From NCBI GenBank assembly GCA_903772945.1, contig CAICTM010000321.1:1-64000 (forward strand): a DNA stretch of 64,000 bases. Reading direction: 5' to 3'. The stretch comes from Seminavis robusta (lineage: Eukaryota; Bacillariophyta; Bacillariophyceae; Naviculales; Naviculaceae). The notes under the pieces were generated by a model. The model saw nothing but the letters and a program-made list of their open reading frames with translations, did no database searches and was not told the DNA's origin. This document shows positions 1 to 10,456 of this stretch, piece after piece; the stretch's first letter is position 1; the number at the start of each line of letters is the position of its first letter. The position numbers and the translations under genes are program-made.

Positions 1-410
1 GTACCACACGTTGCAACCGCGAAGTGGGAGCAGAGAACTGGGAGCAGAGAACCCTTTTTGAATCCTACATTAGAATGCATATAACTATAGACAGGTCTTT
101 GGCCCTTACCGTTGTTCATGATGTTGTTGTACGTACTTCTTCACCTCTTCCCATGAGCAGGGGTGAGGCTTCGTCGATTGTGCTTTTCTGTGTGGATTCG
201 CAGAACGAGGGGGGGGGGGGGGTATTACTTGCAGCACCCGAACCGGCCATACTGCTGTTTAACAATAACTTAACATCCATCGAAACAAGACGTTAGAAAA
301 TCCTGGACAGATTCCGTTTTGACCCCTTGTATTATTGCACCGAGTATTAGTATTTCTTCCGTTGACATCTTCTCTGTCATGTTCAATCCCACGTTACATT
401 GTCATCGTGT
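1..410. other. Intergenic, poly-G run
   Basis: I see no convincing gene here. The one notable item is an uninterrupted run of 14 G at 209-222, which is a likely polymerase-slippage site and a possible source of length error in the assembly. The stretch lies just beyond the stop codon of the minus-strand desaturase gene, so its right end probably includes that gene's 3' untranslated region. Confidence 0.5.
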
Positions 411-1616
411 TCAAGCGTCTTTGACGGAGGGCTTGCTCTTGACACCACCAAAGAATCCCAACTTCTTTAGTGCTGGGTGCACTTTAGTGAAGTACCAAAG
501 GAGCATTCGCAAGGGATCCACGACGTGAATAAAGAAAAGCATCATAATGCAGAATTTTGTAGCACCGACACCAACACCATAGGAAGCTAACCAAGCGCAA
601 CCTAAGCCAGCCACTTTGAGAGCGTGTGTGACCCATGTGCCAGGAATGGACAAGCCCGAGTCATAAAGCTCCCCACTTTCATAGTATTTGTGGTAGCAGT
701 AGTCCCAAACATTGTTTAGCACAAAATCCAAACCAGGAACTGTGAGATCGGTGAAGTTGCTAAAGCGAGTTTCTTGACTGTAGTCATGGTGAACCTTGTG
801 GTGCTCATGTCCAGGGAGTAGACCGAGTGGGGCAAACACATTCTGAATGATGAATCGCACAACTGGGGGGAGGGATTTGCTCTGACCATGACTGTGATGA
901 TGTCCGGCTGCCTCCATGATCCACGAGAGGAGGAACCAACCCATCAACAGCCTGGTTTGACTGCTTTGGTAACACCAGTATGAGAGCAGGCCATACTTGA
1001 TAAATTCGTTCCACATGCGACCCTCGCGGCGAACTGATGGAAACATTTGGATCAATAATTGGTTGGCAAATACATCAATGAACCGATGGCCGCGGTGGTG
1101 CCCATAAGGAAATACATAACTAGTACAGATGCTGCTACTCCAGTGGTAGTCCAGCACTCGCGCATGGAAGGCCATATGGGACACGCCAAACATGAGTCCT
1201 GCAAGGTAGAAGCCTGCAATGGCAGCAACCAAAATCTGCAATATCGAGAACTTGAAGGCAGTTTCAAGGATCATGGCAAGGGAGCAAGCGACAAAGACGT
1301 CGCCAACTGCACCAACACGGGCCCTAAACTGCTCCTCGCCTTCACGGCTGTAAATGTCCGGAATACCCCTACCAAGGAATGAGTTCTTCCAGAAGGACAA
1401 CCAAAAGTCGTTGAGGGCTTTGTACTCTTCTTTGGTAAAGTTTCCCATAGGCCGATGAACTCCCTTGTAGTTGAGAAACTTTCCTGTAACAGGATCGTGT
1501 TCTTCACAAATTTTCAGTTCGTCATTGCCTGCTGGTCGCCCCATGTCTTCCTTGACAAGTTTTGTGTCAATCTGGGCGGCATCATTGTTGGATGATTGCA
1601 AGGTCTGGATGCACAT
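411..1616 (-). CDS. PEDS1/Kua/FAD4-like membrane lipid desaturase
   Basis: This 401-aa single-exon gene encodes a multi-pass membrane protein with histidine clusters typical of di-iron lipid desaturases. They are HMAFH at 147-151, HHRGH at 173-177, GHHHSHG at 238-244 and HEHHKVHHD at 270-278. The order, and the segment LPPVVRFIIQ...LLPGHEHHKVHH, resemble the TMEM189/Kua/FAD4/CarF lipid-desaturase domain (PF10520), where a conserved HHRIHH motif follows a short hydrophobic stretch. Family members introduce the plasmalogen vinyl-ether bond or a trans-3 double bond in plastid phosphatidylglycerol; which substrate is used here cannot be read from the sequence. Hydrophobic segments flank the histidines, with another near 335-375. 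The start is an ATG. A generic fatty-acid hydroxylase is the main alternative. Confidence 0.72.
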   Translation of the reverse strand: MCIQTLQSSNNDAAQIDTKLVKEDMGRPAGNDELKICEEHDPVTGKFLNYKGVHRPMGNFTKEEYKALNDFWLSFWKNSFLGRGIPDIYSREGEEQFRARVGAVGDVFVACSLAMILETAFKFSILQILVAAIAGFYLAGLMFGVSHMAFHARVLDYHWSSSICTSYVFPYGHHRGHRFIDVFANQLLIQMFPSVRREGRMWNEFIKYGLLSYWCYQSSQTRLLMGWFLLSWIMEAAGHHHSHGQSKSLPPVVRFIIQNVFAPLGLLPGHEHHKVHHDYSQETRFSNFTDLTVPGLDFVLNNVWDYCYHKYYESGELYDSGLSIPGTWVTHALKVAGLGCAWLASYGVGVGATKFCIMMLFFIHVVDPLRMLLWYFTKVHPALKKLGFFGGVKSKPSVKDA

Positions 1617-3416
1617 TGTGATTGGGTATATTCTTCGTCTCTCGTTTAGAAGCTTGTGTTGTGGATTTGGTTTTTCAAATGCTTGATTTATGAAAGAGAC
1701 AAAACGATGGAGGACCGAGGAGATCCAGCCTCGCTACTCCTCGCGGTGTTTTGTCCTCGCATGTATGCAATGTCACAAAAGCTTACATGGTCACGATGTA
1801 CCCCGGACTGCCGTGCTTTCGTGCAAAAGGTTCGACGCAGGAAGCCTTGTGAGTCCATGCTTCGGTCGCAGGCGCATCGTTGATGATTTCATGCGTCCGC
1901 ACAAGGAACACACAAATTGCCGTCTGTCTCCATAGCAGCACGATAGATCTTTAGATCTTCTGGTTGATTGGTGAAGCTTGCCGAAAGCTGGTGTGATTCG
2001 CCCAAATCGTTTTGTATTCAACTTTAACCTGGTCTTAGTAGTATCTCCTAGTCGAACACAAGTACAAGGCACAAGATTCATCCCGAGTCATACGGTGTCA
2101 TACTATGCACCATTTCCCGAAGCCCAAAGTATGTCTCATTTTTTTGATTTCGAACCGGAACGGACACATGATTGCAAGGACGGGTGCTTCTTACGCCGCA
2201 GCAGTAGTAATAATTATTTTCTGTACAGTGTACGGTGCACCCCCACGAGAATTTGATTCATGCCAGGGTTCACCCTTCATCCTGCTTTTATTAGAGACCC
2301 AGTTTTGTTTTTCTGGCACGACAATGACATTGTGACATTGTGCCCATGTGGCTTTTGACTCCCACCAAGACCACCACCAAGATTACTCCACGCGGGACGA
2401 TCCCGGTTGACCGATTCAGTCGTACTATGCATATATACTAGCTCACAGACGCACAGTACCGGAGGTAGGTACTCGTACGGTAGCACGTACCAGTCCTCAT
2501 GTCGCTCTGGTATAATTTATGAACCCACATCCTGGGTACTACTAGTACTGAGTAAGTTGTATCTGTCAATAGCTAACCATGCAAAAACCAAGGCACCAGT
2601 TACATGAATACGTTCCGAGCTAGCTAGCTGAGATGACCTTGCTGCCATGCTAGCACACCGGACGTTTTGTATTCACACCCATCCTGAAAATCACAATATA
2701 CACTAACCTGGGAAACAGTCTATGGAAGAGTAGTACGGACTCTATTGTTACTACTGTACCTGGTACCCTACTCCATTACTAGTACAGTGTACCGGTATGT
2801 AGCCAATGTGCAAAATGCGATTGATTTGCATCCGTCCCTGCCCTCTTCGCACAGCTATGCAGGTTTAGAAGAGTAAATTTAGGATTAAAGTTATGTTTCA
2901 ATCTGAATTTTTGTGTAAAAACTAAATGTACCGCAACTACCTGTTTTCCAATTTTTGTCTCCAGGAGCCATACAATTGGCTACTGTTTCTGTTCAAATAA
3001 TATTTTCCGCCGAAAAAGCCGAGGAACTGTACCGATACTAGCTAGTAGATTTCTTTAATAGAAATTACCAGGTAGACTACTGTAATTGGATTCTCATTCA
3101 TTTAAAAATTAGAAAGTGTGTTTCCAAACATCCGGGTCACTTCCCCCTTCCCCCCGCTTTCTGGCATCACACTGGATCGAAAAGCCCAATTCGAAGCAAG
3201 CCTCACGATGATAAACGGGGAGAGATAGGGGATGCATTTGCGACAATACCATTGTGGATTGATTAATCTAACGATCTAAGAGATGTAAAGTTTGTATTTC
3301 CAAATAAGTGAGCAGTTATTGATTATTTTCTAGAATAAGCCTGCTAATTGTAAAGCTGTAAAGCTGAATTGTAAGCTGTATCCCGTCGCAGCATTGACAA
3401 AACCAACCACGCCCAC
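1617..3416. other. Intergenic, no gene seen
   Basis: Only short uncorroborated ORFs occur on either strand. The stretch is dotted with short palindromic words such as CTAGCTAGCT, GTACC and CTAGTAC, for example around 2420-2800, which recur in most gene-free parts of the window. The left end is the probable promoter of the minus-strand desaturase. I see no terminal repeats or coding remnant. Confidence 0.5.
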
Positions 3417-4691
3417 ATGATAAGCGACAGCCTTTGTGTGTTTTCCTTGGATGCCGACACGGATCTGCGACAAGTCGAAGAGAACCTGTTGGAGTCGGCC
3501 TATGCGTGCCAAGAAGTCCGTGTATCGATTGTCGAACAGATCTTTTTTCAAGGATCCAGAACCAGGACGGATCAAATGGTCTCGTTTTTGCAAACATTGT
3601 TTCGAGTAGAACCTAGAATAGAAAAGCTGACGTTCGACAGTGGCCTTACAAGTTTCAGCAATGTGCTCCCCGTGGAAGTCCTAGCTGTGGCATTGATGGA
3701 AGGCAAGGCTCTCCAGCGGATCGATCTATCCTATGTCAAGATTCAATTTCGAAATGACAACTTGCAATGGCTGCAAGACAACGAAGCAAAGTCCCAATTG
3801 CGGCAGTGCTGTCTCGACCGTGCTTCTTTACTAATCAAAGACCATGACGACAATCCTCGTCATCCACCAGAAGAAATGACATTGGATCCTCTCATTTCCA
3901 TGTTGCTTCAGACATGTCCTCGGCTCGCATGGCTCACCATTTGTTGTTCGGATGCATCTGGCACGTTGACGGAACCAACGTTGGAATCCCTGGCGATGGC
4001 TCCCAGTCTACGGGAACTCATGCTGCGGAATTTTGACTTGTCTTGTCAGAACACGGTCTCCTTTTTGGCGGCGCTCCAGAACCACAGTCAGTTGGGCCGC
4101 TTGACGTTTCCAACACGGTTGACTCTTTCCGTGGCATGGGCTGTGGCACGCTATCTGGGATCACCCATCGCCCTGCAAGATTTGACCTTGACCGTGAACC
4201 AATTTGCGGACGACGACGACGACGACGACGACGACAGCACAATGGAGGAGACCACCACCCAGCAACACATCCTCCATGTCATTGCAAACGCACTGCTGGT
4301 CAATCCAACACTCCAATCCTTTCGCTTGCGAGGGAGTGCCAAGATCCCTGCCAATAGCCAGCAAATCTTTGCCGCCATGCTCAGGCGCAACTATACGCTG
4401 CAGTACTTGACGATCCAGAATGACACTGCCACGACAAATTGTACTGACAATATTATGAAAAGCAGAGACGCAGCCTACAACATTCAGCTCTATCTCAAGC
4501 TCAATCGCTACGGTCGTCAAAGTTTGTTGGCTCACGAGCAAGTATCCAGGGAGAGCTGGGTGGATGCCATTGTTGAATTTGCAACAGATCTGAATTGTCT
4601 ATTCTACCTTTTGCAAACCAATCCGTCCCTTTGTTCCGACGGGGAAGGGCGGTGCAGGTTGCCTAAAGGTGGAATACCTAGCCACAAGTAA
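3417..4691 (+). CDS. RNI-type leucine-rich-repeat protein
   Basis: This 424-aa ORF has irregular leucine-rich repeats of the ribonuclease-inhibitor (RNI) kind, for example IEKLTF...LPVEVLAVAL...LQRIDLS, LAWLTI...LESLAMAPSLRELMLRNFDL and LGRLTF...IALQDLTL. It has no signal peptide or membrane segment, so it is probably intracellular and a protein-binding scaffold; no partner can be named. A run of nine Asp, encoded by a (GAC)n microsatellite at about 4209-4235, interrupts the repeat region. The stop codon lies inside a splice-donor-like AAGTAAGTG, and a pyrimidine-rich TTTTTAG follows about 40 nt later, so the last few residues could differ if that intron is used. LRR genes of this kind are numerous in diatoms. 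Confidence 0.75.
   Translation: MISDSLCVFSLDADTDLRQVEENLLESAYACQEVRVSIVEQIFFQGSRTRTDQMVSFLQTLFRVEPRIEKLTFDSGLTSFSNVLPVEVLAVALMEGKALQRIDLSYVKIQFRNDNLQWLQDNEAKSQLRQCCLDRASLLIKDHDDNPRHPPEEMTLDPLISMLLQTCPRLAWLTICCSDASGTLTEPTLESLAMAPSLRELMLRNFDLSCQNTVSFLAALQNHSQLGRLTFPTRLTLSVAWAVARYLGSPIALQDLTLTVNQFADDDDDDDDDSTMEETTTQQHILHVIANALLVNPTLQSFRLRGSAKIPANSQQIFAAMLRRNYTLQYLTIQNDTATTNCTDNIMKSRDAAYNIQLYLKLNRYGRQSLLAHEQVSRESWVDAIVEFATDLNCLFYLLQTNPSLCSDGEGRCRLPKGGIPSHK
4209..4235 (+). repeat. (GAC)n microsatellite coding for poly-Asp
   Basis: Nine consecutive GAC codons lie within the LRR gene and give an acidic homopolymer. It is a likely site of length polymorphism between alleles. Confidence 0.9.
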
Positions 4692-5148
4692 GTGAACTCA
4701 TGCCCCTTTCTGGAGCTTGTTGTTTTTAGAGTCGATTGATTCCGCTAGTTGTCCTGTTCCGAGTAAGAGCTCTACCTTGAAGCTGAAAATTTGACGCCGC
4801 TGACGAGAAAACATGACAGTGAGGTGAAGCAGCTTCAGCGCGGATGCTTGCCTCCAGTTACCGTATCGTTTACATTGGTTTCGATGTAGCTTTAGGTTGG
4901 AAGAACAACAACTTGTGCTTTACAGGCATGATCAAAGATCGCACCCTCGCCTTCTACTGATTCTGTCAACTTTCTAGTTGTTACCGTTATTACTGCCACG
5001 AATGCAAGCACAAAAGAGTGCCAGTACGGTGCATTCTGGAGCTTGACAGAGCAAAGTCATGTTGAGGATTGTCGTATTTCCAATAGGTTCCTAACAGCGA
5101 TCTTGCTCAACGCAGATACTGGTAGCACATTCCAATTTGCAAAGGGTC
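4692..5148. other. Intergenic between convergent genes
   Basis: This 457-bp spacer lies between the 3' ends of two convergent genes. No ORF, repeat or RNA gene was recognised. It probably holds both 3' untranslated regions. Confidence 0.5.
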
Positions 5149-6870
5149 TTAATCGGCGGATTTCATGAGCTCCACCAATCCTTTCAGATCTACATCTTCC
5201 AGACACGGAATCTCCTTCAAAGCATTTGTGGCCTCGTCTGCTGACAATTGCGCGAGGTCATTCGAAGCCACAAACTCGGCAAGGGCCAGCACTTGGTCAT
5301 TGGTGAGGTTCCGCATGGCGTCTGGAGTATCATCCTCCGCTTGAGTGCGCAACCGTTGCATGGAGGAATCCACCTCTCTCGCCAATTGACCTTGCAGATG
5401 CTCCGTCCGAAGCTCCAGTTGCGCCACCACCCATTTAATGTCGGCCTCACTGAATCGCTTCTCAATGGGGACATTGATAATATCCGCATCCTCTACTGGA
5501 TCCAATCCCTTGCGCCATTCTTCGTCGTCCGATTCCCAATTGTTGTCGTCGTAGCTGATGGTTTCATTGGCATCGTATACATCATCGTCATCACCTCCCT
5601 CCAGACTGGCCTCCTTGGCTGCTTGTGCGGCTTCCCACATTTTTTGTTCGCGCTCTTGCCGCTTCTTTTCTCGTTGTGTTCGATTGTCTTGTTTGGGTGT
5701 TACTGCCACTCCAATGGGAAAGACGGAATTCCCAGGGGTTCCATCGCGCAGTGGGTCTCGAATGCCCATGGGCGCTCCCAGAGTCGGACCCGAGTAAACG
5801 GTGTCGCCTTCTCCTTCTGTACTCTGATTCTCAAACGTGAAGAACTTGGTGGGGTCATTCATGAGAATTTCGACACCCTCCTTTTCTTGTGCGCGAATAT
5901 TGGCCAGAATCTTGACATTGGGTGCTGGCATGCGCTTGGGAACTTCGTCTTCCTTGGTCTCGTAATATCCCAACAACAGTTCCTGCTGTCGACTCAACAA
6001 CGATCGTCTCCCTTCGGCTCGAACCAACGCTCGCAATTTGGCTTTGAGCACAACCGCATCCCGCTCTTGAATGCGTGACGTGGTCCAATAATTCTCATAA
6101 TCAATCGAGGCATCGTCGTAGACTCGTTTCAGCAAATCTTCCAGCAACAATTCTCGCGGACTCTGAAATGTCTTGTCCAAGTGATTGGTGTGGGATTCGT
6201 ACTGCCAAAAATGGGAATCGACACTGGGATTGGCTTCTCCCAGAACACCCCCCGGATACGCCCACAATTGCTGTTCGGCTTCATGCGTAAAAGCCGCTTC
6301 GACTTCCTCCACACTGGTGAGCCATTGAGCGGCTGCGGCTTCCAATTCTTGAATGACGCTTTGTCGGGCATATTGATATCGTCGTTTGGTTTCGTCTCGG
6401 ACTTTTTGCATCTTGGCCAAATGCGCTTCAAATTCACGAGCTCGCTGTTGTCGGGCTTCTTCCATGAGGACGGCATTTCTAGCACTGCGGACATTTTTGA
6501 GTCGTTGTCGTTCCAATTTCCGACGCGTCACTTCTTCTCGCTCGGCATCGACTCGGGCCCGTTCGGCCGCCATTTCCTTCTCGTACTCGGCAAAGTACTG
6601 TTTGCGGAGCACCGAGACATGGCGGCGGTAGTTGGCGCGGCGAGAATTGTAGTCGCGAGCAGCGGCTTTCTTGTCCTTCTTGGTAAATAGTGGAGCTTCT
6701 TCTTCGTCTTTTTGCACGGCTTCGTCATTCAGCTTTGTACCCGTGGGAGAGTATTGGCGCAGAGCCCCACAACCCAAGATTGGTCCTGTACTTCTTGTAG
6801 TAGATTGGATCGACGGTGGTACTACTCGTCGCAAAGATCGCTGAGCGACAAACCGTGAAGTCAACATCAT
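5149..6870 (-). CDS. Coiled-coil protein, mS26-like candidate, mitochondrial
   Basis: The protein is 573 aa from the ATG at 6870; an upstream in-frame GTG adds six residues but is unlikely to be used. The first 40 residues are Arg/Ser/Thr-rich with almost no acidic residues (MMLTSRFVAQRSLRRVV), as in a mitochondrial transit peptide. A long charged coiled coil follows at about 70-190. The opening RRANYRRHVSVLRKQY and the register of Arg/Glu/Ala repeats up to EVEAAF resemble mitochondrial small-subunit protein mS26 (MRPS26), whose core starts ERYRQYRQTVRALRQEF. The remaining 380 residues, including an acidic stretch DDDDVYDANETISYDDNNWESDDEEW, have no assignment and make it far longer than animal mS26. 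The mS26 link is an inference from layout; a generic coiled-coil protein is possible. Confidence 0.6.
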   Translation of the reverse strand: MMLTSRFVAQRSLRRVVPPSIQSTTRSTGPILGCGALRQYSPTGTKLNDEAVQKDEEEAPLFTKKDKKAAARDYNSRRANYRRHVSVLRKQYFAEYEKEMAAERARVDAEREEVTRRKLERQRLKNVRSARNAVLMEEARQQRAREFEAHLAKMQKVRDETKRRYQYARQSVIQELEAAAAQWLTSVEEVEAAFTHEAEQQLWAYPGGVLGEANPSVDSHFWQYESHTNHLDKTFQSPRELLLEDLLKRVYDDASIDYENYWTTSRIQERDAVVLKAKLRALVRAEGRRSLLSRQQELLLGYYETKEDEVPKRMPAPNVKILANIRAQEKEGVEILMNDPTKFFTFENQSTEGEGDTVYSGPTLGAPMGIRDPLRDGTPGNSVFPIGVAVTPKQDNRTQREKKRQEREQKMWEAAQAAKEASLEGGDDDDVYDANETISYDDNNWESDDEEWRKGLDPVEDADIINVPIEKRFSEADIKWVVAQLELRTEHLQGQLAREVDSSMQRLRTQAEDDTPDAMRNLTNDQVLALAEFVASNDLAQLSADEATNALKEIPCLEDVDLKGLVELMKSAD

Positions 6871-7434
6871 GATGTGATGATCGTTCACAAACTAACTCGA
6901 TCGACGTTCGTCAAAGAGCTGAAGAGAAGAACTTATAGACTTGCTAGCTGGCAAGTAGAGTTGGACAACAATAAGGGGACCAACCACAGAGATGAACAGG
7001 AGCTGCAGAATAGATGATGCGTGATTATCCAGAGGATCAATGATGCATGTCGAGGGCGCAAAAAGGGAAAATGGAGGGTCAGGAGCAGTCATCCAAGAAG
7101 ATACCAATTTGAACCCGCTGACAGAATGATTTATCAGCTCTGCTGTATAACATTTAAAATTCGATTTGATTTATCCACGAGCACACGAGGGGCCAGTAAT
7201 TCGCCAAAAGACGGCCTGCCGGCAAAGGATCGCAAAAAAGGACCAGGCCTGTTGTGGTGTGTTGTGTTGTGCGCTGTATGATACATGTAGGCTACGGTAT
7301 ATCTGAACCACCATAGAGCCATGGAGTACTCAAGAACCAGCCATTCAGCATTTATTTTTCATGCCATTTCGAAGAACAATCAGTTATTACTCATCAATCC
7401 ACTTACTAGTACTTGATTGAAATTAAGATCAGGA
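6871..7434. promoter_or_regulatory. Divergent promoter region
   Basis: This 564-bp spacer separates two genes transcribed away from each other (mS26-like leftwards, methyltransferase rightwards), so it should contain both promoters. No specific element could be identified. Short TG-rich repeats (TTGTGGTGTGTTGTGTTGTG) lie near 7252-7271. Confidence 0.45.
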
Positions 7435-8667
7435 ATGGTGCGCTTGAAGAAAACGAAACAAAGCAACCATGCCAATAATAGGTGTATGGCGTCGCATCAT
7501 TTGGGCCGGGTGTGCCTTGCGTTTGCCCTCGTTTGCAGTGTCTCCTTCACCTTATTCACACAGAAATCCGGGACCCTGGCATTTAGCTTGCTATTACTGG
7601 AAGCTCAAAAAGAACTAGACAGCACCCAGCCTACAACAACAACTACGCACAATGGGCTTCAGAAAGAAGAGTGGCCAGCCTACCAAAAGTACCCATGGCA
7701 AGGGGTGCCCAAGGAGGAGGTTGGCCATGCCTTGGTCAAGAAGGGGAAAGTAGACTTTGTTGAGTCTGTCGGGGATTGGATGTCAGATCCTGACAAGCTG
7801 GAAGAGTTTTTGAAAGTCTACGAAAATCGACCCGACAAGGTGAATCTCTGTGGCATGCGGATCAATCATTCTCTGTATCTCTATGCCACTATCAAATACC
7901 TACAACCCACTACCATTATTGAAAGTGGCGTCAATGCTGGTCACAGCACCTACCTCATGCGAGCCGCTGCACCCAATGCCAAAATATATGCCATTGATCC
8001 ATTGGATATACCCATTTGTGAACAAAAAGAAAGATGGATTGATCCTTCTGCTGGTAAAACCGAGTACTACACTGGCACTGCCAAGTTTCAAGATTTCAAT
8101 CAAGTGGATTGGGCTGCCAAAATCGCCGGGGGGGAAATAAATCCGGATCAAACCTTGGTACTCCTGGACGATCATTTGGATCCCAGCACAAGGTATCCCA
8201 CACTCTTGAAGCATGGTTTTCGTCACCTTCTGCTTGAAGACAATTACAAACGGAAAAAGGGAGCCACGGAGGGCGATAGGAAAGGATTTTTGCCCAAACA
8301 ACTCTTTCATGGAACGGATCAAAATGCCCAATTTTTCTTTCAAATCACCAAACGTTACGCTGAATTCCCACCCTTGGTTTCACCTCTTCTGGCCAAGGAA
8401 TACCAAGACCGCCCCAAACTGGCGGGAGGATTCTTGCATGTCTGGGACGATTTGAGAACCATTGTGGCACCCCTCTTGCGGCCGGATCTATCCGAAAAAG
8501 ACAGGGAATTATACGAACAGATTTGTCAACGTCTGAACATTGATCCGCGATTGCGCGATCTGGACTCGTATATGCAAGTCATGAACTACAATCAATTTGC
8601 CTACATGGAAATGATGCCCATGGCACCCCGTCTTTTGGAACTGCTGATACAACCCAGCCAGAACTAG
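7435..8667 (+). CDS. Membrane-anchored class I methyltransferase-like protein
   Basis: The protein is 410 aa from the ATG at 7435; a TTG six codons upstream is in frame but disfavoured. Residues 1-20 are basic and residues 24-45 hydrophobic (VCLAFALVCSVSFTLF), giving a type II signal anchor that would place the catalytic part in the secretory lumen. The Rossmann-type motifs are TTIIESGVNAGHSTYLM (SAM-binding loop), AKIYAIDPLD (acidic end of strand 2) and TLVLLDDHLDPSTRY (strand 4 region), followed by LLKHGFRHLLLEDNYK. This arrangement recalls the CmcI/rhamnosyl O-methyltransferase branch and diatom proteins of unknown substrate. The C-terminus (RDLDSYMQVMNYNQFAYMEM) is unassigned. The substrate is unknown. 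Confidence 0.68.
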   Translation: MVRLKKTKQSNHANNRCMASHHLGRVCLAFALVCSVSFTLFTQKSGTLAFSLLLLEAQKELDSTQPTTTTTHNGLQKEEWPAYQKYPWQGVPKEEVGHALVKKGKVDFVESVGDWMSDPDKLEEFLKVYENRPDKVNLCGMRINHSLYLYATIKYLQPTTIIESGVNAGHSTYLMRAAAPNAKIYAIDPLDIPICEQKERWIDPSAGKTEYYTGTAKFQDFNQVDWAAKIAGGEINPDQTLVLLDDHLDPSTRYPTLLKHGFRHLLLEDNYKRKKGATEGDRKGFLPKQLFHGTDQNAQFFFQITKRYAEFPPLVSPLLAKEYQDRPKLAGGFLHVWDDLRTIVAPLLRPDLSEKDRELYEQICQRLNIDPRLRDLDSYMQVMNYNQFAYMEMMPMAPRLLELLIQPSQN

Positions 8668-9051
8668 CTACTGTAGAATGGAGATATATACATCTGCCTG
8701 CATCATATTCTAACTGTAACATTATTTTAAATTGGAAAGAGCTAGAGTTGAATGCGTTTTGTTAGTCCAACTTCATGGCCAGGATAGTGTCACGTTGTGG
8801 CTTGCTGTAGTTTTGTTTTTTGTCAAGTCCGGACGTACTTGCTTACCGGTACGTTCATTGCTGGTGACGAAGCAGCTCTGTGGGCTCACCTTTTTTAAAC
8901 AAGGTTCTGCCAATGAGAACAACGGCCACATGCACAGACCTGGCAGAAACCAAACAACGCGCCAATCGCTCACTCTCACAAGATTGAAGAAAGAGCTGCA
9001 ACTGACACCTGTCTTTCCTGCCGCAAGAAATCAAAGAGATCTGGCTAGAGA
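8668..9051. other. Intergenic, no gene seen
   Basis: This 384-bp spacer separates the methyltransferase from the RING-finger gene. It should contain the RING gene's promoter and 5' leader. A GTACTTGCTTACCGGTACG palindrome-like stretch occurs near 8834. No other feature was recognised. Confidence 0.4.
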
Positions 9052-10019
9052 ATGGCTCATCAGTGCACTATCTGTTACGAACAGTTTGACTATGATGCGT
9101 CTGCGGAGGATAGGTCGCATCTACCAGTTCAGGTAAGTTGTCCTACCGGTACGCTATCTGGGGGTGGCTACCCTGATCCTTTTCACTGAGCGTTGGCATT
9201 CGGCTGCGCGATGATCTCACAGTTGTTTATCTCTTCCATACTTTTTGAAGAGCCGTGTCTGTGCTCATACCCTCTGCTATTCCTGGTAAGTTATAGCAAT
9301 CGATATAGGAGATAGCTGATACATGTACTGTCTCTCCGGTGACGTTGAATCCCGGAAACCTGGTGAAATCGGTGCTGACAATGATTCCTGTCGCCCCCTT
9401 TCTGCCATTACAGCATGATAGCCATATATCAGGCAACGCCTCCATCATATGATGACGACAAGGAAGAGATCGTTGCAATACCCTGGTACGTCAGTTTTTG
9501 CGTTTTCACGCATACCTCTCCATCGAATCGAATCGATCTCACATCAACTAATGGGGTATCTTGTTCCGGGTTCATTATCCATGTCCTACCGTATTATGCA
9601 GCCCTGAATGCCGACTTCCTGGAGCCCATGATCCCTACAACCCAATCGTCTCTCTCCCCATGTGTCACCTATTGGAGGAACGCGATCGACACATTGAAAA
9701 ACACCCTGAACTAGCCCTCCCCGAATCTCCACAAATACCACGGAAGACCCTCTCCAGACAGCAACTACTGCTACAACAGCCGCCATCATCATCTTCACTA
9801 TCATCATCACAACTTCCAGACGACGCAGAATTGACCCATTTATTGGCCGCTGCGGCCAAGCAAAAAGTCGACAATCTATGGCATCAAGTGCGAGAAAAAA
9901 TGACTGTCGAACGACCACTGGTACGATTGACCAAAGAAGCCTCCCGAGCGGTATACTGGGGCAGCATTTTGGTGTTTGGGACGGTGGATCGAGAAGCAGT
10001 TGGACACACAAACAAATAA
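9052..10019 (+). CDS. RING-finger protein, four exons
   Basis: The gene is visible only after splicing: exons 9052-9132, 9251-9285, 9414-9485 and 9602-10019 join in frame to 201 aa. All three introns (118, 128 and 116 bp) begin GTAAGT or GTACGT and end in AG after pyrimidine-rich tracts. The joined protein begins MAHQCTICYEQFDYD and places cysteines and histidine as C-x2-C (CTIC), C-x-H-x2-C-x2-C (CAHTLCYSC) and C-x2-C (CPEC), the C3HC4 RING pattern. Each intron interrupts the finger, and no single exon carries a recognisable domain. RING proteins usually act as E3 ubiquitin ligases; the substrate is unknown. The rest is a Gln/Ser-rich linker and a helical tail. Exon 2 could have another acceptor, but this one alone keeps the frame open. 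Confidence 0.72.
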
Positions 10020-10456
10020 GAGAGAGGCTCCTCCCTTTCTTTCTGTGCTGCTTCAGGCTTGGCTACTCTCTTTTTGGCATTTTTCAGATTGGATCTGAAC
10101 TACTCATAACAACCTACCAGAACCGAAGTAGCATGGTTGGCCAGTTATCTCTGACCTTCCGCAAACTGCCCAATTCTACCCAATCATGGTCAATAATCCA
10201 TTATAGTCATTAACTAGTTTTGCAGATGTTGATCTCGTCGCAAGGTTAGAATCGCATGCAATAGTGTTCTAACTATGTCAGAAGGGATTCAATGCATGCA
10301 AGTTCAGCGTACGGTACACCAAGGTACTACCACTAAAGTTGACGGAATGGCACGGGTGGTGCTATGAAAGCCATCTAGCTAGTGATGAGCTATGAAGGCT
10401 TCCGTGCATATCTTTCGTTCCTTTCCTTCACGTCGCCAACCAACCGGCCACCTCAA
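10020..10456. other. Intergenic between convergent genes
   Basis: This 437-bp spacer lies between the 3' ends of the RING gene and the NagB-LmbE gene. No gene or repeat was recognised beyond scattered GTACC and CTAGCTAG words. Confidence 0.45.

Noticed and set aside
5248-6078. 276-codon plus-strand ORF
   Set aside because: It is antisense to the mS26-like gene and has composition expected from the reverse of a Glu/Ala/Arg-rich coiled coil; no domain was visible.
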